A stretch of DNA of 11,641 nt from Alphaproteobacteria bacterium (GTDB taxonomy: Bacteria; Pseudomonadota; Alphaproteobacteria; Rhodobacterales; Rhodobacteraceae): positions 1 to 11,641 of the forward strand of contig JAADIC010000364.1 of assembly GCA_013151535.1 (NCBI GenBank). Direction: 5' to 3'. A program made the translations under genes and the position numbers. Under the pieces are notes generated by a model. That model had not been told where the DNA came from. It made no database searches and was given only the letters and a program-made list of their open reading frames with translations. Shown piece by piece: positions 5,752-11,641 of the stretch; position 1 is the stretch's first letter, and every line of letters starts with the position of its first letter.

Positions 5752-7959
5752 TCAGGCGGCGGCTTTGGCGTTGGGGTCAAAGCGGCCATAGAAGGTCTCG
5801 CCGTTTTTGGCCATGTCGCGCAACAGCGCCGGTGGCTCGAACCGTTCGCCGTATTTTTCGACCAAGCCTTCGCAGATTTCCACGACTTTCGCTGCGCCCA
5901 AAAGATCAAGCGAGGCGAACGGGCCACCTGACCATGGGGCAAAGCCCCAGCCAAGGATCGCGCCGACATCGCCTTCGCGGATGTCTTCCAGCACGCCCTC
6001 TTCCAGCGCGCGCACGGCTTCGAGCGATTGGGCCAGCATCAGGCGTGATTTGACGTCTTCGAGCGATGGTTGTTTCTTGGACGGTGTCCAGTTTTCGCGC
6101 AGGCCGTGCCACAGGCCGGTGCGTTTGCCGTTATCGTCGTAGGAATAGAACCCGCCATTGGTTTTGCGCCCGTAGCGGCCTTCATCGAACAGCTTGAACA
6201 TGACCTCGTCGGCCTCGTCGTTGTTGTAGTCATTGCCAAGTGCGGCCTTGGTGGCTTTGGCGATTTTGACGCCGAGATCAATCGAGGTTTCATCGGTCAG
6301 TTGCAACGGGCCAAGCGGCATGCCGAACAGTTTGGCGGCGTTTTCGATCAGGGCCGGCTCGACACCCTCGTGGATCATGCGCACCCCTTCGTTGATGTAA
6401 GGGATGATGCAGCGGTTGGCGTAAAAGAACCGCGCATCATTGACCACGATCGGGGTTTTGCGGATCTGGCGCACGAAATCGAGCGATTTGGCCACGGCGC
6501 GGTTGCCGGTTTGTGCACCTTTGATGATCTCGACCAGATTCATTTTGTGAACCGGTGAGAAGAAGTGGATGCCGATGAATTGCCCGGGCCGCGCGGAGGC
6601 TGTGGCGAGTGAGGAGATCGGCAGGGTCGAGGTGTTGGTGGCGAAGATGCAATCCTTCGGGATCACCGCTTCGGCCATTTTGGTCACTTCGGCTTTCACC
6701 TTGGGGTCTTCAAACACCGCCTCAATGATTAGATCGCAACCGGTGAGGGCGGTGTAATCGGTGGTGGCGGTGATCTGGGCCAGCACGGCGGATTTTTTCT
6801 CCTCCGTCACCTTTTTGCGCTTTATGCCACCGTCCAGAATACCGGCGGCGTGGGCTTTACCCTTGTCAGCGGATGCCTGTGTGGCGTCGATCAAGACGAC
6901 CTTGATACCGGCAAGCGCGGCGACATAGGCGATGCCTGCGCCCATCATGCCTGCACCCAGCACGCCGAGCTTCTTAACCGATTGATCCGGCACGTCTTTT
7001 GGCCGAACAGCACCTTTTTCCAGCGCTTGTTTGTTGACGAAAAGCGAGCGGATCATCGCACTGGTCGAAGGTGTGTTCATCACTTTGGTGAACCAGCGCG
7101 CCTCGACCTTGAGGGCGGTGTCAAACGGCACCAGCGCGCCTTCATAGATCACTGCCAGCACCGCTTTGGCGGCTGGATAGACGCCTTGGGTTTTGCCGTG
7201 GATCATGGTGCTTGCGCCGACGAACATCGGTAGGCCCGAGGGTGTGTAGGGTGCGCCGCCGGGGAATTTATAGCCGCGTGCATCCCATGGTTTCACCAGG
7301 TCCGCGTCCTTGGCATTGTTGATCCAGTCTTTGGCAGCGGCGATCAGTTGATCGGCGGGCACCACATCATCAATCAGGCCGGTGGCCTTCATCTTGGCCG
7401 GGGTCAGCATGCGGCCTTCCATCAGGATCGGGGCGGCGGCCATCAGGCCGATTTTACGCGGCACCCGGGTTGCCCCACCAGCGCCGGGGAACAGGCCGAT
7501 AAGGATTTCTGGCAGGCCAAGACGGGCCTTGGGATTGTCGGCAACGATGATGCGGTGGCAGGCCAGCGGTAGCTCAAAGCCGATACCGGCAGCGGTGCCG
7601 GGCAGGGCGGCGACAATCGGTTTGCCGCCCTTTTTGGTTTTGAAATCCATGCCTGCGAGCTCGATTTTGCGCAAAACGCCATGCATCTGCATGATGCCGT
7701 CAAAGATGCCCTTGGCCGGATCATCCCCCGCCTCATCGCGCATTTTGGCCAGCACGTTCAGATCCATGCCACCGGCGAAATCTTTCTTGCCGGAGGTGAT
7801 GATAACGCCTTTGACGCTGGCGTCGCTAAGGGCGGTATCCACATGGGCATCAAGCTCGCGCAGGCCATCAAATGACAGCACGTTCATGGATTTGTCGGGG
7901 CAATCCCAGGTGATGGTTGCGATGCCGTCGTCGTCTTTTTTGTAGTGAAATTCAGTCAT
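5752..7959 (-). CDS. fadJ: FadJ/FadB-type enoyl-CoA hydratase / 3-hydroxyacyl-CoA dehydrogenase, 735 aa
   Basis: Bifunctional beta-oxidation enzyme: hydrates trans-2-enoyl-CoA to L-3-hydroxyacyl-CoA, then oxidises it to 3-ketoacyl-CoA with NAD+. The N-terminal crotonase domain (about 1-200) keeps both catalytic glutamates in FadB-like positions: E129 (GIGFE) and E151 (GLPE, followed by FPGAGGATR). The Rossmann domain begins near 330 with GAGMMGAG (335-342). The dehydrogenase His-Glu pair is H465 (IGIHFFSP) and E477 (NLVEII), followed by FFYANR (511-516). C-terminal 3HCDH domains cover about 515-720 (YGRKTNGGFYSY at 596-607). Full length for the family. The crotonase loop reads AAGIG where many paralogues have GGG. 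The start at 7959 follows AAGGGA. It is the last gene of the cluster, 18 nt after the cupin, and is expected to associate with the thiolase encoded upstream. The symbol is a family-level assignment: fadB and fadJ cannot be separated here. Confidence 0.95.
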   Translation of the reverse strand: MTEFHYKKDDDGIATITWDCPDKSMNVLSFDGLRELDAHVDTALSDASVKGVIITSGKKDFAGGMDLNVLAKMRDEAGDDPAKGIFDGIMQMHGVLRKIELAGMDFKTKKGGKPIVAALPGTAAGIGFELPLACHRIIVADNPKARLGLPEILIGLFPGAGGATRVPRKIGLMAAAPILMEGRMLTPAKMKATGLIDDVVPADQLIAAAKDWINNAKDADLVKPWDARGYKFPGGAPYTPSGLPMFVGASTMIHGKTQGVYPAAKAVLAVIYEGALVPFDTALKVEARWFTKVMNTPSTSAMIRSLFVNKQALEKGAVRPKDVPDQSVKKLGVLGAGMMGAGIAYVAALAGIKVVLIDATQASADKGKAHAAGILDGGIKRKKVTEEKKSAVLAQITATTDYTALTGCDLIIEAVFEDPKVKAEVTKMAEAVIPKDCIFATNTSTLPISSLATASARPGQFIGIHFFSPVHKMNLVEIIKGAQTGNRAVAKSLDFVRQIRKTPIVVNDARFFYANRCIIPYINEGVRMIHEGVEPALIENAAKLFGMPLGPLQLTDETSIDLGVKIAKATKAALGNDYNNDEADEVMFKLFDEGRYGRKTNGGFYSYDDNGKRTGLWHGLRENWTPSKKQPSLEDVKSRLMLAQSLEAVRALEEGVLEDIREGDVGAILGWGFAPWSGGPFASLDLLGAAKVVEICEGLVEKYGERFEPPALLRDMAKNGETFYGRFDPNAKAAA

Positions 7960-7977
7960 GTCGTTCCCTTTCAGGGT

Positions 7978-8436
7978 CTATAAATCGCTGCCGTCTTTGC
8001 GGGTGAACCGGTCGGTTGGGCCGTCTATTTCCACCCGCAAATCGACATCGGAATAAGTGCAAACGTCGCTTTTGACCTTGGTGCCGATCACCAGAAAACG
8101 CGCTTCTCGATCCGAGCGGTTAATCAGGTGATGGCCGTTGGTGTCGCCCGCTTTGAAGGCGGCAAAACTGCCGCGGCGCATCAAAATCTCGCCCTCGTCC
8201 TGCACCAGAACCAACTCACCCTGGGTGACCATGACAAACTCGTCTTCGGTTTTGTGCCAATGGCGCAGGCTCGATTTTGAGCCGGGTTGAAGTACCATCA
8301 GGTTTGCCCCGAATTGTGTGAGGCCACCCGCTTCGCCCAACGGATACCGCCCCCGATCGCCCATCTCCGAGGCGTATGGCTCGGGATAGGACGACCCGGT
8401 TTGGAATTCGATTTGGGCGAGGTCGAGTTTTGGCAT
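7978..8436 (-). CDS. Small single-domain cupin protein, 152 aa
   Basis: Beta-barrel cupin with probable metal site. Motif 1 is G52-x5-H59-W-H61-x4-E66-x6-G73, an exact G(x)5HxH(x)3-4E(x)6G match. Motif 2 is degenerate, with KAG instead of PxG, but keeps H102 and N106. Predicted ligands are therefore H59, H61, E66 and H102. No further domain is visible, and the role (dioxygenase, isomerase, binding or regulatory) cannot be told. The frame is open to 8484, but the start at 8436 is chosen because its A is shared with the thiolase TGA stop (TGATG, 1-nt overlap), the classic arrangement for translational coupling. MPKLDLAQIEF is a plausible N-terminus. Its position between thiolase and FadJ suggests a function tied to CoA-ester catabolism, which is inference only. 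Confidence 0.87.
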   Translation of the reverse strand: MPKLDLAQIEFQTGSSYPEPYASEMGDRGRYPLGEAGGLTQFGANLMVLQPGSKSSLRHWHKTEDEFVMVTQGELVLVQDEGEILMRRGSFAAFKAGDTNGHHLINRSDREARFLVIGTKVKSDVCTYSDVDLRVEIDGPTDRFTRKDGSDL

Positions 8437-9647
8437 CAGACCCGCTCGATAATCGTGGCGGCACCCATGCCGGAGCCGATGCAAAGGGTGGCAAGGCCAA
8501 CCTCTTTATCTGCGGCTTCCAGCTCGTCCAGCAGGGTGGCGATGATGACGGCACCGGTGGCACCAAGCGGATGGCCCATGGCAATTGCGCCGCCGTTGAC
8601 GTTGATCTTGGCGTGATCCGCGTCGAAATACTGCATGAAACGTAGAACGACGCTGGCGAAGGCTTCGTTCACCTCGAACAGATCAATGTCGCTGATGCTC
8701 ATGCCCGAGCTGGCCAGAATACGCTTGGTGGCGGGCACGGGGCCGGTCAGCATGATGGTGGGATCGGTGCCGATTTTGGCGGTGGCGCGGATGCGGGCGC
8801 GAGGTTTCAGGCCGAGCCGTTCGCCGTAGTCTTTGGAGCCGATCAGAATTGCCGCTGCGCCGTCAGCAATGCCGGACGAGTTACCGGCGTGATGCACATG
8901 GTTGATCTTTTCCAGATGCGGGTATTTCATCAGGGCGACGGCGTCAAAACCGGGCATAACCTCGCCCATATCCTTGAAGCTGGCCTTGAGACCACCGAGG
9001 CTTTGCATATCGGTGGCTTCGCGCACCATTTCGTCGCGATCCAGAATGGCGAGGCCGTTTTGGTCGCGCACCGTGAACACGGTTTTGGCGAACTTGTCGG
9101 CCTTTTGCGCGGCTGCGGCGCGTTTCTGGCTTTCGACCGCGAAGGCGTCACATTCGTCACGCGAGAAGCCGTATTCGGTGGCGATGATGTCTGACGAAAT
9201 CCCTTGCGGTACGAAATAGGTTTTCATGGCGAGGGTTGGATCAGCCGCGATTGCACCGCCGTCGCTGCCCATGGGCACGCGCGACATGCTTTCGACACCA
9301 CCGGCGATGTAAGCGTCACCAGCGCCGCCGCGTATTTGGTTGGCAGCCATGTTGACGGCTTCAAGACCGGAGGCGCAGAAGCGGTTGATCGACACGCCGG
9401 GGATGCGCTCGTCAAGGTCGGAGTAAAGCACGGCGGAACGTGCGAGGCATGCGCCTTGCTCGCCAACTTGGGTGACATTGCCCCAGATCACGTCTTCAAC
9501 CGCGTGGCCTTCAAGGTTGTTGCGGGTTTTAAGTTCATTGAGTGCCAAGGCAGACAGGCGCACGGCGGGAACTTCGTGCAATGTGCCATCTTTTTTGCCC
9601 TTGCCACGCGGGGTGCGCACGGCGTCGTAGATATAGGCTTCGGTCAT
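8436..9647 (-). CDS. fadA: Acetyl-CoA C-acyltransferase (thiolase), 403 aa
   Basis: Cleaves 3-ketoacyl-CoA with CoA to acetyl-CoA and a shortened acyl-CoA, or catalyses the reverse condensation. Catalytic residues are all in place: nucleophile C91 in NRFCASGLEA, NEAFA (327-331), H359 in GGAIAMGHPLGATGA and the second cysteine C389 in LCIGSGMGAA. HHAGNSSGIADGA (252-264) is the CoA-binding loop region. Length is normal. The ATG at 9647 has AAGGA 8 nt upstream. It lies 15 nt downstream of the GST gene and overlaps the cupin start by one base. The symbol reflects pairing with the FadJ-type gene; a biosynthetic acetoacetyl-CoA thiolase (PhaA/AtoB-like) cannot be excluded from sequence alone, but the operon favours degradation. 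Confidence 0.93.
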   Translation of the reverse strand: MTEAYIYDAVRTPRGKGKKDGTLHEVPAVRLSALALNELKTRNNLEGHAVEDVIWGNVTQVGEQGACLARSAVLYSDLDERIPGVSINRFCASGLEAVNMAANQIRGGAGDAYIAGGVESMSRVPMGSDGGAIAADPTLAMKTYFVPQGISSDIIATEYGFSRDECDAFAVESQKRAAAAQKADKFAKTVFTVRDQNGLAILDRDEMVREATDMQSLGGLKASFKDMGEVMPGFDAVALMKYPHLEKINHVHHAGNSSGIADGAAAILIGSKDYGERLGLKPRARIRATAKIGTDPTIMLTGPVPATKRILASSGMSISDIDLFEVNEAFASVVLRFMQYFDADHAKINVNGGAIAMGHPLGATGAVIIATLLDELEAADKEVGLATLCIGSGMGAATIIERV

Positions 9648-9662
9648 GGTGTTTTCCTTTTC

Positions 9663-10298
9663 TTAAGTGCGGTCAGCGGGGCTGCCGGGCATCAAATCAT
9701 AGGGGTGTTTCCAGCCGGGCTGTTCGCTGATGCGCCTCAGCCAGGCGTCGATATTGGGGTAATCCTTGCGATCAAAGCCGAACGGTTCGGTGTAAAACAG
9801 GTAGCCGCAGCAGGAAATATCGGCGTTGGTGATGGCGTCGCCGACCAGCCAATCGCGGTCTTTCAGGTTGCTTTCGAGCGTCATATAGGCGGCTTTGGTG
9901 CGGCCTTGCAGGAAACCGATGGCTTCTTTCGGGCGTTTGTCTTCAGGCAGGAAATTCATCAGGAACCGCAGGGGGCCAGCGACGCCGGACAGTTTGTGGT
10001 TGTCCCACAGGGTCCAGCGCAGAACCTCGCGTTCTTCAGTGCGGTTTTTGCCGCCGAGCTTGCCGGATTTTTCGACGACGTAATCCTGAATGACGCCGGA
10101 TTGGGAAAGGGTCAGGTCACCATCGACCATGTAGGGCACTTCGCCCATGGAGTTATGGGCGCGGTATTCGGGGGTGCGGGTTTCGCCAGCGAAGAAATCC
10201 ACATAGACGGCTTCCCAATCGAGACCGGACAGTTCCAGTGCGAGTGCTGCCTTGTAAGCGTTGCCGCTTTCGCCGAAGCAATAGAGTTTGATGGTCAT
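9663..10298 (-). CDS. Glutathione S-transferase family protein, 211 aa
   Basis: Two-domain GST. The N-terminal thioredoxin-like domain (about 1-78) has S11 at the usual catalytic Ser/Cys site (GESGNAYK), the cis-proline loop GEVPYM (52-57, P55) and QSGVI (66-70) at the glutathione gamma-Glu site, where ESxAI is commoner. The helical C-terminal domain (about 90-205) contains the N-capping region LVGDAITNADI (151-161). Cytosolic and presumably dimeric. The start at 10298 is preceded by AGGGGGA. It is the first gene of the tight block GST-thiolase-cupin-fadJ. A glutathione transferase in a beta-oxidation operon could handle electrophilic enoyl compounds or act as a glutathione-dependent lyase or isomerase; this is speculative. 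Confidence 0.9.
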   Translation of the reverse strand: MTIKLYCFGESGNAYKAALALELSGLDWEAVYVDFFAGETRTPEYRAHNSMGEVPYMVDGDLTLSQSGVIQDYVVEKSGKLGGKNRTEEREVLRWTLWDNHKLSGVAGPLRFLMNFLPEDKRPKEAIGFLQGRTKAAYMTLESNLKDRDWLVGDAITNADISCCGYLFYTEPFGFDRKDYPNIDAWLRRISEQPGWKHPYDLMPGSPADRT

Positions 10299-10340
10299 GT
10301 GTTCCCCCTTGGTGCCGCGCCTGCGGCTGGTGTTGAATTT

Positions 10341-10363
10341 GAGTATACTCGCAAAAAAGAAGC
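10341..10363 (+). repeat. GAGTAT-type intergenic motif, copy 2
   Basis: Begins with the perfect palindrome GAGTATACTC, then GCAAAAAAGAAGC. It shares GAGTAT, the A-rich middle and the terminal GAAGC with the segment at 5696-5719. It lies 42 bp upstream of the GST start. Confidence 0.3.
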
Positions 10364-10450
10364 TGGCTGGTTACGCTTTTTTAACCTTGCTCGCAGTAAA
10401 GATTGCAGAGCGGTACAGGCTGGAGAGCCGATGGCCGTCAAAGGAGAAGC

Positions 10451-10489
10451 CGCCCCTGTTTGTGATCTGACGTCGCATATGCAGGGGCG
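10451..10489 (-). terminator. Stem-loop downstream of acyl-CoA dehydrogenase
   Basis: CGCCCCTG (10451-10458) pairs perfectly with CAGGGGCG (10482-10489) around a 23-nt loop, 9 bp past the dehydrogenase stop. There is no T tract on the minus strand, so termination may be partial or Rho-linked, attenuating expression between the dehydrogenase and the GST-led block. Confidence 0.4.
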
Positions 10490-10498
10490 CACCGTTCG

Positions 10499-11641
10499 TC
10501 ATAAGGACCGCCCGATGATCTCTTTCATGATCTCGTTGGTGCCGCCGTAAATTCGTTGCACGCGGGCATCTGTCCACATCTCGCCGATGGCGTATTCCTG
10601 CATGAAGCCGTAGCCGCCGTGCAATTGCAGGCATTCGTCCAGCACCTCGCCCTGGGTATCTGTCAGCCAGTATTTGCACATGGCGGCGGTTTCAACCGAC
10701 AATTCGCCCTTCAGGTGGGCGCTGATGCAGGTGTCGAGAAAGGCGCGCGCAACGGTCAGTTTGGTTTGGCATTCCGCCAGTTTGAACCGGGTGTTCTGAA
10801 ACTCGATGATCGGTTTGCCGAAAGCGTGGCGCTCCTTACAATATTCCACCGTGCGCTCGATCGCGCCCTGCATGGCCCCGACCGCGCCACAGCCGATAAT
10901 CAGGCGTTCCTGTGGGAGTTGCTGCATCATCTGGTAAAAGCCCTGACCTTCCTCGGTTCCCAGCAGGTTGTCGGGGCGGATTTCGACGTTGTCGAAGAAT
11001 AATTCGGAGGTGTCTGCGGCTTTGAGGCCGATTTTATCGAGGTTGCGGCCCCGGGTGAAACCCGTCGCGCCCTCGGTTTCCAGTGCGATCAGGGAAATAC
11101 CTTTGGAGCCTTCGCCGGGGTCGGTTTTGCAGGCGACAAGGATCAGATTGGCGTGTTGGCCGTTGGTGATGAAGGTTTTTGAGCCGTTCATCCTGTAAAC
11201 ATTGCCGTCTTTGATGGCGCGGGTTTTGATCGCTTGTACGTCCGAGCCGGTGGAGGGTTCGGTCATGGCCAGCGCCGTCACAATCTCGCCCGTGGCCATT
11301 TTTGGTAGCCAGCGTTGTTTCTGGTCTTCAGTACCGAAGGCCAGAATATAATGCGCCACGATGCCGGAATGGATGGCGTTGCCCCAGCTTGCCAGATTGG
11401 CGCGCGAGGTTTCGATCAGGATCGCGGCTTCATGGCCGAAATCCCCACCCGCGCCGCCATATTCTTCTGGCACTGATGGGCATAAGAGGCCAAGTTCAGC
11501 GGCTTGCTGCCAAGTGTCGCGATCCATTTCGCCCTGCGCGCGCCATTTGTCAAACTTCGGTGCCCATTCATTTTTGATGAAATCGGCGGTCATGTCGGCG
11601 AGCATCTGATGCTCGTCGCTCATCCAGTCGGATTGCAGGTT
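10499..11641 (-). CDS. Acyl-CoA dehydrogenase, LCAD/IVD-like active site (start probably beyond right edge)
   Basis: FAD-dependent enzyme that oxidises acyl-CoA to trans-2-enoyl-CoA and passes electrons to ETF. Numbering from the ATG at 11623, the domains are N-terminal helical (about 1-115), beta (about 116-215, with AMTEPSTGSD at 119-128) and C-terminal helical (about 220-374, with QLHGGYGF at 333-340 and RIYGGTNEIM at 357-366). The usual catalytic Glu of the YEGT motif is Gly here. E239 in LPQERL aligns with the base used by long-chain and isovaleryl-CoA dehydrogenases. In the second family signature, the usual Lys/Arg is E348. The frame remains open through the six codons to the window edge (reading NLQSDW before the Met) and relatives carry a short N-terminal extension ending in a similar 'DWM', so the true start is probably outside. 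It leads the beta-oxidation cluster, 200 bp before the GST gene. Confidence 0.92.
   Translation of the reverse strand, partial: NLQSDWMSDEHQMLADMTADFIKNEWAPKFDKWRAQGEMDRDTWQQAAELGLLCPSVPEEYGGAGGDFGHEAAILIETSRANLASWGNAIHSGIVAHYILAFGTEDQKQRWLPKMATGEIVTALAMTEPSTGSDVQAIKTRAIKDGNVYRMNGSKTFITNGQHANLILVACKTDPGEGSKGISLIALETEGATGFTRGRNLDKIGLKAADTSELFFDNVEIRPDNLLGTEEGQGFYQMMQQLPQERLIIGCGAVGAMQGAIERTVEYCKERHAFGKPIIEFQNTRFKLAECQTKLTVARAFLDTCISAHLKGELSVETAAMCKYWLTDTQGEVLDECLQLHGGYGFMQEYAIGEMWTDARVQRIYGGTNEIMKEIIGRSL

Larger units (their letters stand above)
10299..10498. other. 200-bp gap between acyl-CoA dehydrogenase and GST genes
   Basis: No gene is credible here; short open stretches on both strands have no recognisable content. 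It holds a hairpin near the dehydrogenase end (10451-10489), a GAGTAT-type motif containing a 10-bp palindrome (10341-10350), and an AT-rich inverted repeat AAAAAAG (10353-10359) / CTTTTTT (10376-10382). It may hold a separate promoter for the GST-led operon, but I could not find a convincing -35/-10 pair. Confidence 0.45.

Noticed and set aside
10341..10350. TATACT within the GAGTATACTC palindrome as a -10 box for the GST operon
   Set aside because: No acceptable -35 hexamer lies 16-18 bp upstream on either strand, so the palindrome is listed only as a repeat-like motif.
9204..10550. 448-aa plus-strand open frame across the thiolase, GST and intergenic region
   Set aside because: It is antisense to two well-supported genes. 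Its length reflects the absence of stops opposite GC-rich codons, and the translation matches no family I know.

Overview
The window looks like ordinary chromosomal sequence from an alphaproteobacterium of the Rhodobacteraceae (Roseobacter group). This rests on recognised protein families: the acyl-CoA dehydrogenase / GST / thiolase / FadJ gene order, the Roseobacter-style acyl-CoA synthetase, a small 'HIPKTGGTS' sulfotransferase, and a conserved hypothetical protein at the left edge. GC-rich codons and a GAGTAT-type intergenic motif that I associate with this family also fit. No rRNA, tRNA, CRISPR array, transposase or phage gene was seen.

Layout. Positions 1-280 (minus) hold the N-terminal part of a conserved hypothetical protein that runs off the left edge. 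Positions 380-2101 (minus) encode a 573-aa RTX (hemolysin-type calcium-binding repeat) protein, probably exported by a type I secretion system that is not in the window. Positions 2355-3989 (minus) encode an AMP-forming acyl-CoA synthetase. Divergent from it, 4095-5006 and 5016-5675 (plus) encode a ten-helix DMT/EamA transporter and a small sulfotransferase, 9 nt apart and apparently co-transcribed. This pair converges at a shared hairpin (5717-5744) with a long minus-strand beta-oxidation cluster. In transcription order that cluster is acyl-CoA dehydrogenase (10499 to the right edge), GST-family protein, thiolase, small cupin, and FadJ-type enoyl-CoA hydratase/3-hydroxyacyl-CoA dehydrogenase.

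How the genes work together. The acyl-CoA synthetase would activate a carboxylic acid to its CoA thioester. The acyl-CoA dehydrogenase, FadJ-type protein and thiolase then supply every step of a beta-oxidation turn (dehydrogenation, hydration, second dehydrogenation, thiolysis). The GST and cupin are tightly embedded in that operon (15-nt gap, 1-nt stop/start overlap, 17-nt gap), but their biochemical contribution cannot be read from sequence. The RTX gene and the transporter/sulfotransferase pair look functionally separate.

I see no clear new multi-gene system. The most useful second looks are the repeat architecture of the RTX protein (17 unbroken nonapeptides followed by a tandem duplication of about 110 residues), its unassigned N-terminal 120 residues, several clean inverted repeats (upstream of the RTX gene, across the acyl-CoA synthetase stop codon, in the divergent promoter region), and the cupin/GST pair in the beta-oxidation operon.
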